NCBI RefSeq assembly: GCF_022347765.1
Contig: NZ_JAKRFZ010000007.1
Span: 124,001-188,000 of the forward strand
Reading direction: 5' to 3'
DNA: 64,000 nt
From: Pseudoalteromonas sp. OOF1S-7
Lineage (GTDB): Bacteria; Pseudomonadota; Gammaproteobacteria; Enterobacterales; Alteromonadaceae
The translations under genes were made by a program, and so were the position numbers. Every line of letters starts with the position of its first letter. Within the stretch, counting starts at the first letter, position 1. Of this stretch, positions 35,726-47,015 are shown one piece after another. Below the pieces are notes generated by a model. It did not search any database and was not told the DNA's origin. It was given only the letters and a program-made list of their open reading frames with translations.

Positions 35726-36823
35726 TTATGCCAGGTGCTCCCGGGCGAGGTATTCCAGCGACTGCATTTCCTGCAAACGACTGATACAGCGTTTAAACTC
35801 AAAGTTCAATGTACCATTGGTATACAGCTCGGTGATCGGTGCCTCTGCGGAGATGATAAGCGTCACATTACGCTCGTAGAATTCATCTACCAGGGCAATA
35901 AAACGCCTTGCCGCATCGTCATTGTTCTGCCCCATTTGCTTGACATCAGATAAGATCACCGTGTTATACAAGCGACTGATCTCCATGTAATCGACCTGAG
36001 AGCGGGCGGTTTCGCACAGCGCGCTAAAGTCAAACATCACAATGCAGTCAGAGACTTTACGGGTCTGGATCAGGCGCCCTTCAATCTCAATTGGTTCGTC
36101 CAGTTTACCCGGCTCGGGTGAGAGCTTGTCGAAGTATTCAAACAGGTTGTCGTCAGCTTCTTTACCCAGTGGGCTGTGAAATATCTCGGCCTGCTCTAAG
36201 GTACGCAGACGATAGTCGATCCCCGAATCGACATTGACCACATCCGTGTTTTCATTTACCAGTGCAATGGCAGGTAAAAATCGCGCGCGCTGCAAACCAT
36301 TACGATAGAGCTCATCCGGGATGATATTGGATGTCGCGACCAGCACAATGCCGCGCTCAAATAAGGCTTCCATCAAACCACCTAGCAACATGGCGTCGGT
36401 AATGTCCTGGACAAAGAACTCATCGAAACAGATGATGTCGGTTTCCGCCTTAAAAATATCCGCAACAACTTCCAGCGGATTTTTCACTTCTTTGAGTTTT
36501 TTCAGCTCATCGTGCACACGATGCATAAAACGGTGGAAATGCACCCGCATTTTACGCTCCGTGGGCAAAGCCTCATAAAATGTATCAACCAGATAGGTTT
36601 TGCCACGCCCTACCCCCCCCCAGAAATAAAGACCTTTGACTTTGGGCTGAGGCGTTTTCTTCAGGCCAAACAGGCTACCCAGCAGGCTTTTTTTGACCGG
36701 TACCTGATTGACCAGGTCGTCATACAATCTTTGCAGGTGCCTGACGGCATTTTCCTGTGCGCTGTCATAGTGAAAATCATCACGCTGTAAGTCTTGTTGG
36801 TACTTTTCCCAGGGCGTCATCAT
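35726..36823 (-). CDS. zapE: Cell division protein ZapE (AFG1-like ATPase)
   Basis: 365 aa. ZapE is an ATPase that binds FtsZ and alters the Z-ring under low oxygen and heat. P-loop GLYFWGGVGRGKTYLVD (Walker A), CFDEFFVQDITDAMLL (Walker B plus following Q), VATSNIIPDELYRNGLQR (sensor 1) and RRFIALVDEFYERNVTLIISAE. Two candidate ATGs overlap at the start; the first is kept. Divergent from zapG; this pair next to rplM-rpsI is a common order. Confidence 0.96.
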   Translation of the reverse strand: MMTPWEKYQQDLQRDDFHYDSAQENAVRHLQRLYDDLVNQVPVKKSLLGSLFGLKKTPQPKVKGLYFWGGVGRGKTYLVDTFYEALPTERKMRVHFHRFMHRVHDELKKLKEVKNPLEVVADIFKAETDIICFDEFFVQDITDAMLLGGLMEALFERGIVLVATSNIIPDELYRNGLQRARFLPAIALVNENTDVVNVDSGIDYRLRTLEQAEIFHSPLGKEADDNLFEYFDKLSPEPGKLDEPIEIEGRLIQTRKVSDCIVMFDFSALCETARSQVDYMEISRLYNTVILSDVKQMGQNNDDAARRFIALVDEFYERNVTLIISAEAPITELYTNGTLNFEFKRCISRLQEMQSLEYLAREHLA

Positions 36824-36958
36824 CTTTTTTATTGTCGAAGAGCAGTTTTATTTACCCGCTATATTAACACGCATCGAAACTCAGCGTATATTTAAGCTAT
36901 CTAAGTCGATTATTTTTTTGCATTTGGTGCGCCGGTGCACCATCAACAGGAGTACTTT

Positions 36959-37411
36959 ATGACGACAATCGCCTGGTTCGGGATCCTTGTAATAGTCGCA
37001 ATCGCTGCCTTTTTCGCGGGCACGTTACTGACAAAAAAACGCTTTAAGCATGATGAACTGGAACAACAAGCGCAGGAAGCACAACATGCATTAGAGCAGT
37101 ATCGCCAGGATGTCAGCGATCATCTGGCCGACAGCAAAAAACTGATGGCCAAGCTGGAGGAAAATTACACCCTGCTAAATCGCCACTTTGAAGAAGGTAA
37201 GCAACTCCTTAGTCAGGAAAAACCTTTGCCAAGTGAACCTTTCTTTTCTAAAGAAACCACAGAACAGCTGCATGCTTCACTGCACATGCGTGATGAAAAG
37301 CGCCGCGCCAGCGAACATACCCATGACGCACCACCGAGTGATTATGTTGAGGGAGAAAGCGGCCTGTTTAAAGGAGAAGGGTCACAAAGTGAGCAATTAA
37401 AAGCCTCTTGA
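36959..37411 (+). CDS. zapG: ZapG/YhcB (DUF1043) inner-membrane protein
   Basis: 150 aa from the ATG at 36959 with AGGAG six bases upstream. N-terminal helix (IAWFGILVIVAIAAFFAGTLL) anchors a cytoplasmic coiled coil (DELEQQAQEAQHALEQYRQDV, KKLMAKLEENYTLLNRHF), then an acidic disordered tail. YhcB links envelope growth, division and LPS synthesis. Just upstream of degQ, the usual neighbour. Confidence 0.93.
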   Translation: MTTIAWFGILVIVAIAAFFAGTLLTKKRFKHDELEQQAQEAQHALEQYRQDVSDHLADSKKLMAKLEENYTLLNRHFEEGKQLLSQEKPLPSEPFFSKETTEQLHASLHMRDEKRRASEHTHDAPPSDYVEGESGLFKGEGSQSEQLKAS

Positions 37412-37522
37412 TGAACTTTTTTTTGACCCCATAGTCTGTAGAAATAGCAATTGAATAATGGGCGATGCGCGGTTGCGCTTTGCCCAACGGACTAACGCTG
37501 TTTCCAGGAGAATTCCACGACT

Positions 37523-38875
37523 ATGAAACTGAAATTATCATTACTTACCGCAGCGCTACTTTCTTCGAGCTTATTTTTATTACCTGAAACCAGTCATGCA
37601 CGTCTGCCTGTTGCCGTCGATGGTCAGCAGCTGCCTACCCTGGCTCCGATGTTAGAAAAAGTCACCCCCGGGGTGGTCAGTATTCAGGTCTCTGGTGCTA
37701 AAGAAGTACGCCGACGCGTTGATCCATTTGATTTCTTCTTTGGTAACCCAGCCCCACGCTCTCAGAAACGGCCTTTCAGTGGCTTAGGCTCCGGCGTCAT
37801 CATTAATGCGGACGAAGGGTATGTGGTTACCAATAACCATGTCATCGACGAAGCAGACAATATCGTGGTCACCCTCAAAGATGGCCGGGAGTTTAAAGCT
37901 GATCTGGTTGGTGCAGACAAAGAATCTGATATTGCACTACTACAAATTGAGGGTGAAGCGCTCACCGAAGTAAAACTCGCAGACTCTGACAAGCTCAGAG
38001 TGGGTGACTTTTCAGTCGCCATCGGTAATCCGTTTGGTCTGAGTCACACTGTCACCTCAGGTATCGTCAGCGCATTGGGCCGCAGTGGCCTGAACATCGA
38101 AGGTTATGAGGACTTTATCCAGACTGATGCCGCCATAAACCAGGGTAACTCAGGTGGCGCACTGGTGAACCTCCGTGGGGAGCTTATCGGGATCAACACC
38201 GCTATCCTCGGCGCCTCGGGCGGTAACGTCGGGATTGGATTTGCCATTCCCTCCAACATGATGAAAAACCTGGTCGACCAGATCATTGAATATGGCCAGG
38301 TGCGCCGCGGTTCACTGGGGATCCGGGGCCGTACCCTGGACGCTGGCCTGGCCAAAGCACAGGGCTTCGATGTCAAGCAGGGTGCCTTTGTGCAGGAAGT
38401 GGTGAAAGACTCAGCGGCGGATGAAGCAGGCATAAAAGCCAATGACGTGATCATTGCGCTCAATGGCGACAAGATCGAGAGCTTTGAGGAACTGCGCGGT
38501 AAGATTGCAACGCTGGGCGAAGGGAAAAAAGTTAAAATCGAGATCTATCGAGATGGAGACACCCGTACGCTTAGTGTCGAGCTAAAAGGCCAAAGCGAAC
38601 AGCGCGCTGAAGCCGATCGTATTCACCCCAGTCTGCAAGGTGCGGTACTTGAAAGCGGCGAACGTAATGGCAACCAGGGTATTGTGGTTGTCTCTGTTGA
38701 AGAGCGCTCACCTGCCGCCCGGGTCGGCCTGCAAGAAGGGGATGTCATTATGCAGGTCAACCGTCAGCGTGTTGCCTCGGTGCGGGATATGAAGCGCCTG
38801 ATTGACGACATTCAGGGCAACATTGTACTGGGTATCAAACGCGGACGTGACTCAGTGTTCTACCTCATCCAGTAA
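37523..38875 (+). CDS. degQ: Periplasmic serine endoprotease DegQ (HtrA family)
   Basis: 450 aa with signal peptide (LLTAALLSSSLFLLPETSHA). Trypsin-like domain with the H-D-S triad in VVTNNHVIDEA, ESDIALLQI and NQGNSGGALVNL, and a shortened LA loop (RRVDPFDFFFGN). Two PDZ domains follow (about 255-345 and 365-450), which assemble the cage that degrades or refolds misfolded periplasmic proteins. DegQ and DegP are hard to tell apart by length; adjacency to degS favours DegQ. AGGAG precedes the ATG. Confidence 0.95.
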   Translation: MKLKLSLLTAALLSSSLFLLPETSHARLPVAVDGQQLPTLAPMLEKVTPGVVSIQVSGAKEVRRRVDPFDFFFGNPAPRSQKRPFSGLGSGVIINADEGYVVTNNHVIDEADNIVVTLKDGREFKADLVGADKESDIALLQIEGEALTEVKLADSDKLRVGDFSVAIGNPFGLSHTVTSGIVSALGRSGLNIEGYEDFIQTDAAINQGNSGGALVNLRGELIGINTAILGASGGNVGIGFAIPSNMMKNLVDQIIEYGQVRRGSLGIRGRTLDAGLAKAQGFDVKQGAFVQEVVKDSAADEAGIKANDVIIALNGDKIESFEELRGKIATLGEGKKVKIEIYRDGDTRTLSVELKGQSEQRAEADRIHPSLQGAVLESGERNGNQGIVVVSVEERSPAARVGLQEGDVIMQVNRQRVASVRDMKRLIDDIQGNIVLGIKRGRDSVFYLIQ

Positions 38876-38910
38876 CCCGCAACAGGTACATTATTTAATT
38901 TGAGCAAGCG

Positions 38911-38940
38911 AAAACACAGCGGCCATGGTCGCTGTGTTTT
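38911..38940 (+). terminator. Terminator between degQ and degS
   Basis: Perfect 11-bp stem AAAACACAGCG / CGCTGTGTTTT around GCCATGGT, followed by TTA on the plus strand. It suggests that degQ and degS are separate transcripts. Confidence 0.8.
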
Positions 38941-39035
38941 TATATCTAATCACACCAATGAGTCACACATTAATGCAGATTGGTATCAATTATGCCATCA
39001 TTACACTCTACACCGATAACTAGACAAAAATAACC

Positions 39036-40118
39036 GTGTTTAAATTACTCAAGCTCATTATCCCGCCCGTCTTTATTGGCTTAGGCCTGGCATTGATTAT
39101 TATCTGGTTCACACCCGAGTTGCGTCAAAATGCCCTGCGTCTCGAACTGAAAAGCCATTACACCGCTCAGCATATGAGCTTTGCGTCTGGTGTTAACCGC
39201 GCGGCCCCGGCTGTAGTGTCGATTTTTTCAGAAAGCTTTAGCAATCAACCGAGATTCAAACGACAAAATACGGTTCAGGAGCTGGGCTCAGGTGTGATCA
39301 TGAGCCGTGAAGGCTATATCCTGACGAACTATCATGTCGTCAATAATGCCGATCAGATCATTGTGCTGCTACCGGATGGTCGGTTATTTAACGAAGTGCA
39401 GTTGGTGGGATATGACACCATCACCGATCTGGCACTGTTAAAAATCAAGGCAGAACACCTCCCCGTGATCCCAGTAGACGATGCCTTTAACCCACAGGTG
39501 GGCGATGTGGTGCTGGCCATCGGTAACCCGCTGAACCTGGGGCAAACCATCACGCAGGGGATCATTAGTGCCACAGGCAAGCAAACCCTGACAGACAGCC
39601 AGTATAATAGCCTGCTGCAAATGGATGCTGCCGTGAACATGGGTAACTCAGGCGGCGCACTGGTGAACTCCAATGGCGATCTGGTGGGGATTACATCGGC
39701 CCAATTCAGAGCCCGATACAATATTGATATCCAGGGTATTTCGTTTGCTGTGCCCTACTCCCTGGCCAAAGACGTGATGGCTAAACTGATCAAAGATGGC
39801 CGGGTGATCCGCGGCTATCTGGGATTCAGAGGCACACCGGTCGACAATACCGGGCAGGAAGTCACCAATGTTTACACCACCATAGTCGGCTTACGGATCA
39901 GCGACCTCGACCCACTGGGTCCGGCCTGGCAAGCTGGCATGAAGGAAAATGACATTGTCACCAAAGTAGCCGGTGAACCCGTGAAAAACCCGCAGCAGAC
40001 CCTGCGTAAGATAGGCAACACAGCACCAGGTACTCAACTCGAATTCGAGGTGTATCGGGGAGACCGCCATCTGACCTTTATGGTGGAAGTGGCCGAGCTG
40101 GAAACGCCGATTTACTAA
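39036..40118 (+). CDS. degS: Inner-membrane serine protease DegS
   Basis: 360 aa from a GTG at 39036; no clear ribosome site. DegS senses unfolded outer-membrane proteins and cuts the anti-sigma factor RseA to start the sigma-E response. N-terminal anchor (LIIPPVFIGLGLALIIIWF), protease triad in ILTNYHVVNNA, TITDLALLKI and NMGNSGGALVNS, and one C-terminal PDZ domain (about 265-355). The single PDZ and membrane anchor distinguish it from DegQ. Confidence 0.96.
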   Translation: MFKLLKLIIPPVFIGLGLALIIIWFTPELRQNALRLELKSHYTAQHMSFASGVNRAAPAVVSIFSESFSNQPRFKRQNTVQELGSGVIMSREGYILTNYHVVNNADQIIVLLPDGRLFNEVQLVGYDTITDLALLKIKAEHLPVIPVDDAFNPQVGDVVLAIGNPLNLGQTITQGIISATGKQTLTDSQYNSLLQMDAAVNMGNSGGALVNSNGDLVGITSAQFRARYNIDIQGISFAVPYSLAKDVMAKLIKDGRVIRGYLGFRGTPVDNTGQEVTNVYTTIVGLRISDLDPLGPAWQAGMKENDIVTKVAGEPVKNPQQTLRKIGNTAPGTQLEFEVYRGDRHLTFMVEVAELETPIY

Positions 40119-40141
40119 TCCGGCAAGGAGATTAAAGCAAT

Positions 40142-40168
40142 AAAAAAGCGAGCTCAGCTCGCTTTTTT
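40142..40168. terminator. Bidirectional terminator between degS and murA
   Basis: AAAAAAGCGAG-CTCAG-CTCGCTTTTTT: an 11-bp stem with A/T runs on both sides, 24 bases past degS and 18 bases past the murA stop. Confidence 0.92.
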
Positions 40169-40185
40169 ATTCATTGTCGATTTTT

Positions 40186-41463
<1,278 letters not shown>

Positions 41464-41721
41464 TTATTGAGGTAAGATAAATTTGCGCTCGCGTTGCCAC
41501 TCGGTTGGCGTAAAGGCTTTAATGCTGACGGCGTGGATAGTGCCATCTTTAATCACTTCCATCAGCGGGGCATAGACCATTTGCTCGCGCTTAACCCGGC
41601 GCAAGTCTTCAAAGCAGCTGCCTACTGCGATTACTTCGTAATGACTGCCTTCTGATTTAACTTTGACTTCGTCAAGTTCCAGCGCTTTTTGTAGTAAAGC
41701 TTCGACTTGGTTTGTTTCCAT
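41464..41721 (-). CDS. ibaG: BolA-family protein IbaG
   Basis: 85 aa from the ATG at 41721, which matches the E. coli start; a GTG at 41730 overlaps the mlaB stop and is the alternative. BolA fold with the class motif VKSEGSHYEVIAVGSCFEDLRRVKREQMVYAPL, containing the conserved cysteine and histidine region that can bind a [2Fe-2S] cluster with monothiol glutaredoxin. Linked to acid resistance and envelope upkeep. Confidence 0.93.
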   Translation of the reverse strand: METNQVEALLQKALELDEVKVKSEGSHYEVIAVGSCFEDLRRVKREQMVYAPLMEVIKDGTIHAVSIKAFTPTEWQRERKFILPQ

Positions 41722-41726
41722 TGGAC

Positions 41727-42020
41727 TCACTCAAATAGGTTGCTGACCTGACCCAGCGCCATCAAATTTTGTAGCTGGTCAGGCACGTTTTTTAACTCAA
41801 GACGTACGTCTTGCTGCTTTAATTTGCCTAAAGAGTGAATTAACCAAGCTAAGCCCGCGGTGTCAACCCTGGATACCTCAGAAAGGTCAAAATACAGGAC
41901 TGACTGCGCATTTTCTAGCAACTGGTTAAGAAGCGATTCATTTGTCAGGCTATCTCGCGTCAGCTCGCCGCTGACCGCTATCGTGTCGGCCTGGGGTTTA
42001 GTAAATTGCAGATTAGGCAT
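41727..42020 (-). CDS. mlaB: Mla transport STAS-domain subunit
   Basis: 97 aa from the ATG at 42020, with GAGG eleven bases upstream; starts at 42032 (GTG) and 42029 overlap more of mlaC. STAS fold with the conserved switch region YFDLSEVSRVDTAGLAWLIH, where the threonine matches the functional site of E. coli MlaB. It binds MlaF in the cytoplasm and stabilises the MlaFEDB complex. Low absolute conservation is normal for this subunit. Confidence 0.9.
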   Translation of the reverse strand: MPNLQFTKPQADTIAVSGELTRDSLTNESLLNQLLENAQSVLYFDLSEVSRVDTAGLAWLIHSLGKLKQQDVRLELKNVPDQLQNLMALGQVSNLFE

Positions 42021-42696
42021 TGCCGTCATCACCTCGAAACTGTACTGGCAGTTTGCTTTTCTTGTCCAGTAATTCGATCACGCGCTCAATGCCCTGCTGA
42101 CGCAAAATACCGTGCAACTCAGATTGTTTCGCATCAAGCAGGCTAATTCCTTCTGCCATCATATCAAAGGCCCGCCACTCGCCATTACTGTCACGACGTA
42201 CTTTAAAATCGATCTTAATATCCGGTTTACCCGCTTCGACGATCTTGGTTTTGACTATCGCAATTTTATCATCTTCGGCATCACGCGCCGGTTCAAACTC
42301 GACTTTCTGATCGGTGTACTGCGTGAACACACCGGCATAGGTCGCAACCAGGTAAGACTTAAAGACGTCAATAAAAGTGCGGATGTGCTCTATTGCCTGG
42401 CGTTTTTCTTCTTTGTCTTCAATGTTACGGACTTTCTGGATATGACTACCCAACACACGATAAGCTGCGTATTTGTAGTCGATATATGGCAATAACTCTT
42501 CTTCAACGATCACCCGCAGATGCTCTTTGTCCTGCTCAATTTTTTTCTGATCTTTGGTCACACGTTTAAAGGTATTGTCTGCAACTTGTTGCACCATAGT
42601 GTAAGGGTTGGTCATGTCCACTTCACTGGCCGACACTGTGCTGGCCAGTGCAATCAGAAAAACACTTGCGAATAAACCCAAAACTTTCGCCATCAT
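42013..42696 (-). CDS. mlaC: Periplasmic phospholipid carrier MlaC
   Basis: 227 aa with signal peptide (GLFASVFLIALASTVSA). MlaC shuttles phospholipid between MlaA at the outer membrane and MlaD at the inner membrane. Family motifs: ELLPYIDYKYAAYRVLG, FIDVFKSYLVATYAGVFTQY and DSNGEWRAFDMMAEGISLL. Two overlapping ATGs at the start; 8-base overlap with mlaB. Confidence 0.96.
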   Translation of the reverse strand: MMAKVLGLFASVFLIALASTVSASEVDMTNPYTMVQQVADNTFKRVTKDQKKIEQDKEHLRVIVEEELLPYIDYKYAAYRVLGSHIQKVRNIEDKEEKRQAIEHIRTFIDVFKSYLVATYAGVFTQYTDQKVEFEPARDAEDDKIAIVKTKIVEAGKPDIKIDFKVRRDSNGEWRAFDMMAEGISLLDAKQSELHGILRQQGIERVIELLDKKSKLPVQFRGDDGNA

Positions 42697-42703
42697 ATGA
42701 TTA

Positions 42704-43249
42704 TTACTCGCTACTTTGGTTAAACAGGAATTGGCCTATCAGTTCTTCCAGAACCAGCGCCGATTTAGTATCTGTGATCATGTCACCATCTTTCAGTGCG
42801 GCGCTTTCAACGCCAAATAATTCGCCCAGATCGAGTTCATCATTACTCACCACTTCTTCACCCAGACAGGTCTGTTTCGCAGATTTCGAGGCTATCACCG
42901 GGGAAATACCCAGATATTGCTCGCCCAGAATGCCTGACGTCAGGATAGAAACAGAGGTGGTATCCGAGAACTGACACTCATAATGTCTGTCAATGCTCAT
43001 ACTGACGACCGGCACGAACTCTTGTGGATGAATGCGGATCCCCTCGACACGACCGATCACCACACCGCCCACTTTGATCGGAGCTCGGGTTTTCAGTGAC
43101 CCGATATTGTCAAACTTTGCTTCTAAGGTGTAGGTTTCGCCATTTCCGCTGATCCCTGCATTGGCCACTTTAAGTGCAAGCATTACAAAGGCGGCCACAC
43201 CTAAGGCTACGAACAGGCCGACAAGTATTTCTATTTTCCGTGTATTCAT
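42704..43249 (-). CDS. mlaD: MCE-domain subunit MlaD
   Basis: 181 aa, the E. coli size. One N-terminal helix (EILVGLFVALGVAAFVMLAL) and a single MCE domain (TYTLEAKFDNIGSLKTRAPIK, GVVIGRVEGI, ILTSGILGEQYLGISP) that forms the hexameric periplasmic ring of the lipid transporter. Seven bases before mlaC. Confidence 0.97.
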   Translation of the reverse strand: MNTRKIEILVGLFVALGVAAFVMLALKVANAGISGNGETYTLEAKFDNIGSLKTRAPIKVGGVVIGRVEGIRIHPQEFVPVVSMSIDRHYECQFSDTTSVSILTSGILGEQYLGISPVIASKSAKQTCLGEEVVSNDELDLGELFGVESAALKDGDMITDTKSALVLEELIGQFLFNQSSE

Positions 43250-43263
43250 GTTTCTACAAACCC

Positions 43264-44043
43264 TTAACTTGAAAACATCACTGCTGTCAGAACAAAATCG
43301 AAGCCCAGCACAGCAAGAGAAGAATGAACCACCGTTTCTGTGGTGGCTTTACTGATCCCCTCAGAGGTAGGGATACAATCATATCCTTTGTATAGCGCAA
43401 TCCAGGTCACGATGAGCGCAAATACAAAACTTTTAATCAGACCATTAACAATATCCTGCTCAAAGGACACCTGAGATTGCATAATGGACCAGAAGCTACC
43501 CGAATCGACCCCCAGCCAGTCAACGCCGACCAGATGTGCACCGAGAATCGCAATGGCAGAGAAAATCAGCGCCAGCAACGGCATACTGATAAACCCAGCC
43601 CAGAAACGTGGTGAAATTACGCGCTTTAATGGGTCTATCGCCATCATTTCAAGGCTGGATAGTTGTTCTGTGGCTTTCATCAGACCTATTTCCGCTGTCA
43701 GTGCACTACCAGCCCGACCAGCAAACAACAAGGCGGTTACTACAGGCCCAAGCTCGCGTAACAAACTCAGCGCAACCAGCGGCCCCAGACTGTCTTCTGC
43801 GCCATAATCGACCAGTACGGTGTAGCCCTGCAAAGCTAATACCATGCCGATAAACAGGCCTGATACCATAATTATGAGCAAGGACTGATGGCCAACCATA
43901 TACAGTTGCCTGATTAATAAAGGGCCGCCTTTTCTGAAATTGGGCATGCTGCACAGCGCCCCCAGTAACATCCGGGTTGCCCGGCCCAGCGACGCAAAAC
44001 GGCTTAGCGTCTTATGACCTATTTGCTGTAAAAAATCCATCAA
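43264..44043 (-). CDS. mlaE: Mla transport permease MlaE
   Basis: 259 aa with five or six membrane helices ([48 protein letters not shown], the coupling-region [13 protein letters not shown]). Forms the membrane core of the retrograde phospholipid ABC system. Start overlaps the mlaF stop by four bases. Confidence 0.98.
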   Translation of the reverse strand: MMDFLQQIGHKTLSRFASLGRATRMLLGALCSMPNFRKGGPLLIRQLYMVGHQSLLIIMVSGLFIGMVLALQGYTVLVDYGAEDSLGPLVALSLLRELGPVVTALLFAGRAGSALTAEIGLMKATEQLSSLEMMAIDPLKRVISPRFWAGFISMPLLALIFSAIAILGAHLVGVDWLGVDSGSFWSIMQSQVSFEQDIVNGLIKSFVFALIVTWIALYKGYDCIPTSEGISKATTETVVHSSLAVLGFDFVLTAVMFSS

Positions 44044-44846
44044 TGGTTCCCTCCTGCCAATAGCTCATCTTCATAGGGTGCAGCATCAAAATGAAATGGC
44101 ACGGGTCCATCTGAATGGCCTTGCAAAAACTGCTGTACCAATGGCGATTCGTGAGCCAGCATTTGCTCCGGTGTGCCACTGCCAATAACCCCTTGTTCGG
44201 CGATGATCACCACATGATCGGCAATACTGAGCACTTCAGTGACATCGTGCGTCACAATCAATGAAGATAACCCCAGTACTTCATTGAGTGATTTAATCAA
44301 ACGCACCAGTACCCCCATAGAGATAGGGTCTTGTCCTGCAAACGGCTCATCATACATAATCAGTTCCGGGTCAAGCGCAATGGCTCTGGCCAGCGCTGCA
44401 CGGCGTGCCATCCCGCCCGACAATTCAGACGGCATCAAATCCCGGGCGCCACGTAAGCCAACGGCTTGCAGCTTCATCAACACCACCAGACGAATCAATT
44501 CTTCACTGAGCTTAGTGTGCTCGCGCAACGGGAAAGCAATGTTGTCAAACACCGACATATCCGTAAATAGGGCCCCACTTTGGAACAACATGCTCATGCG
44601 CTTACGTGCCTGATACAATGCCTGGCGGGACATAGAAGGAATACTGTCACCAGAGAAGAGAATCTCACCACTATCGGGCTTGAGCTGACCGCCGATCAGC
44701 CGCAACATGGTGGTTTTACCAATGCCACTGGGCCCCATGATGGCCGTAATTTTCCCTTTGGGAACGGAGAAACTCATGTTTTTGTAGATTGTCCTTTCAC
44801 CACGAGAAAAGGTCAATTCCCTGACTTCAACTATTGACTGCGTCAA
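44040..44846 (-). CDS. mlaF: Mla transport ATPase MlaF
   Basis: 268 aa from a TTG at 44846 with GGAG six bases upstream, matching the E. coli length and N-terminus; the frame is open to 44966 but the extra 40 residues are not family-like. ABC ATPase motifs: Walker [14 protein letters not shown]-loop [12 protein letters not shown], signature [14 protein letters not shown], Walker [14 protein letters not shown], switch histidine in VTHDV. Drives phospholipid movement from the outer to the inner membrane. First gene of the mla operon. Confidence 0.95.
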   Translation of the reverse strand: MTQSIVEVRELTFSRGERTIYKNMSFSVPKGKITAIMGPSGIGKTTMLRLIGGQLKPDSGEILFSGDSIPSMSRQALYQARKRMSMLFQSGALFTDMSVFDNIAFPLREHTKLSEELIRLVVLMKLQAVGLRGARDLMPSELSGGMARRAALARAIALDPELIMYDEPFAGQDPISMGVLVRLIKSLNEVLGLSSLIVTHDVTEVLSIADHVVIIAEQGVIGSGTPEQMLAHESPLVQQFLQGHSDGPVPFHFDAAPYEDELLAGGNH

Positions 44847-45074
44847 GTCGCTCTCCACATCATACTTTTTCAATTGTGGAATAATACGTTGTTTTGCTGT
44901 GAGATGGAAAACCCTTAATGGTAAAATTTTGTAATTCATTCGCCCTATTTGTTGTGCGAAATGCACGCCCGCCTGCCCATCTTACTCACCCAAAAGCGAT
45001 GACTTTATTTATACTTTTGATAAGCTATTTGTTACTATCTGCGCCATTGAATTTAGTAACTTGGCTTAGACTTC

Positions 45075-46034
45075 ATGGTTTTATCGTTTGTCATACTCAT
45101 TCTTGGATTCATTGCCCTGGTTTGGAGTGCCGATCGCTTCGTCTATGGCGCAGCAGCGCTGGCCAAAAACCTTGGGGTACCAACGTTAATTGTGGGTTTG
45201 ACTATCGTTGCAATGGGCTCCTCAGCACCTGAAATGATGGTCGCTGCGCAGGCTGCACTGGTTGACAAAACAGACACTGCCGTTGGCAATGCCGTGGGCT
45301 CAAACATTGCCAATATCCTGATGGTACTTGGCATCACAGCGCTATTGCGCCCACTTAGCGTTGGCTCTGGCATTTTAAAACGCGAAATGCCTCTGCTGGT
45401 TGTTGTGTCACTGGCTGCCTGGTTGATCATCAGCGACAATCACTTTAGTGCACTCGAAGGCTGGTTATTGCTGATTGGCTTTATGGTTTTTATCGGCGGC
45501 CTTATCTATATATCTAAAACCGGCAAAACCGACCAGGACGACCCACTGATTTCGGAAGCCTGCGACGAAGTACCGAGTGATGTCCCGATGAGCAAGGCCA
45601 TATTCTGGTTAATCGTCGGGATGATCCTGCTGCCAGTCAGTGCTGACTATCTGGTCGAGTCAGCGGTAGACATTGCAAAGTATTTTGGCATGAGTGATCT
45701 GCTCATCGGCCTGACAATTATCGCTATCGGGACAAGTTTACCCGAACTCGCCGCGTGTGTGGCTGGCGTTCTTAAAAATGAAGACGACCTGGTACTGGGT
45801 AATATCATCGGCTCAAACATTTTTAATATTCTGGCAGTTTTGTCTATTGCCGGGATCCTCAATCCAGCAACGCTGGACACTAATATCGCAAGCCGGGACA
45901 TCTATGTCATGTTGGGCGCAACTGCCGCCCTGGTACTGATGAGTGTCAGCCTGAAAGGCCGTCGCCAGATCAACCGTGTTGAAGGCGGACTGCTTCTTGG
46001 CACATTTTGCGGTTATATGTACTTCATTATTTAA
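45075..46034 (+). CDS. yrbG: Calcium/sodium antiporter YrbG
   Basis: 319 aa. Two inverted alpha-repeats of the CaCA family: GSSAPEMMVAAQAALVD with NAVGSNIANILMVLG, and GTSLPELAACVAGVLKN with NIIGSNIFNILAVLS, separated by a hydrophilic loop. About ten membrane helices. Probable Na+ or H+/Ca2+ exchanger. Divergent from the mla operon and first in the kds/lpt run. No good ribosome site is seen. Confidence 0.95.
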   Translation: MVLSFVILILGFIALVWSADRFVYGAAALAKNLGVPTLIVGLTIVAMGSSAPEMMVAAQAALVDKTDTAVGNAVGSNIANILMVLGITALLRPLSVGSGILKREMPLLVVVSLAAWLIISDNHFSALEGWLLLIGFMVFIGGLIYISKTGKTDQDDPLISEACDEVPSDVPMSKAIFWLIVGMILLPVSADYLVESAVDIAKYFGMSDLLIGLTIIAIGTSLPELAACVAGVLKNEDDLVLGNIIGSNIFNILAVLSIAGILNPATLDTNIASRDIYVMLGATAALVLMSVSLKGRRQINRVEGGLLLGTFCGYMYFII

Positions 46035-46043
46035 GGATTCAGC

Positions 46044-47015
46044 ATGAGCACGCACAATTTTATTGGCTCTGCCAGGCAGGTATTAGAAATCGAACAACAG
46101 GCCATTGTCGAAATTGCCCAGTATGTAGATGCAAAATTTGCCGCAGCCTGTGAACTCATGTTGCAGTGTCGTGGTCGTATTATAGTGATCGGGATGGGCA
46201 AATCCGGCCATATTGGCAATAAAATAGCAGCCACACTGGCCAGTACCGGGACGCCTGCATTTTTTGTTCATCCGGGAGAGGCCAGCCATGGCGATTTGGG
46301 TATGATCACCGCCGATGACGTGGTTCTGCTCATCTCAAACTCAGGTGAAACTCACGAAGTACTGGCTATTGTGCCGGTAATAAAGCGTATTGGTGCACAG
46401 ATCATCAGCATGACGGGCAACCCCGAGTCGAATATGGCAAAACTGGCAGATATTCACTTGTGTATCAAAGTGTCCAAAGAAGCCTGCCCTTTAGGGCTTG
46501 CACCCACAGCGAGCACCACAGCGACCCTGGTCATGGGTGACGCGCTGGCAGTCGCCCTACTCGAAGCCCGCGGCTTTACAGCAGACGATTTTGCCCTGTC
46601 ACATCCGGGCGGCAGCTTAGGTAAACGCTTGCTGCTAACGCTGGCAGACGTCATGCATACAGGCTCAGCCGTTCCTGTTGTAACACAGGGCTGTACCATT
46701 ACAGACGCTTTGTTTGAGATGTCAGGCAAAGGTCTGGGGATGACTACGATTGTCGATGCTCGGGGGCAGCTAAAGGGTTTGTTCACAGACGGGGATTTAC
46801 GCCGTATTATTGAACAACGGCTTGATCTACATAGCACCCCGATTGAATCTGTTATGACAAAGCACTGCACAACCGTAACACAAGATATGTTAGCCGCTGA
46901 AGCGTTGCATATCATGGAGAAAAAACGCATCAACGGACTCATTGTGATTGATGAGCAAGGTTGTCCAGTCGGCGCGTTAAATATGCAGGATTTACTGCGA
47001 GCAGGAGTATTATAA
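46044..47015 (+). CDS. kdsD: Arabinose-5-phosphate isomerase
   Basis: 323 aa. Converts ribulose 5-phosphate to arabinose 5-phosphate, the first step of Kdo synthesis. SIS domain (VIGMGKSGHIGNKIAATLASTGTPAFFVHPGE, LISNSGETHEV, PTASTTATLVMGDALAVALL) followed by two CBS domains (about 205-320). The ribosome site AAGGA is clear. The next gene starts directly after its stop. Confidence 0.97.
   Translation: MSTHNFIGSARQVLEIEQQAIVEIAQYVDAKFAAACELMLQCRGRIIVIGMGKSGHIGNKIAATLASTGTPAFFVHPGEASHGDLGMITADDVVLLISNSGETHEVLAIVPVIKRIGAQIISMTGNPESNMAKLADIHLCIKVSKEACPLGLAPTASTTATLVMGDALAVALLEARGFTADDFALSHPGGSLGKRLLLTLADVMHTGSAVPVVTQGCTITDALFEMSGKGLGMTTIVDARGQLKGLFTDGDLRRIIEQRLDLHSTPIESVMTKHCTTVTQDMLAAEALHIMEKKRINGLIVIDEQGCPVGALNMQDLLRAGVL

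Noticed and set aside
44847..44966. 40-residue N-terminal extension of mlaF
   Set aside because: Not family-like; the TTG at 44846 has a good GGAG site and gives the normal length.
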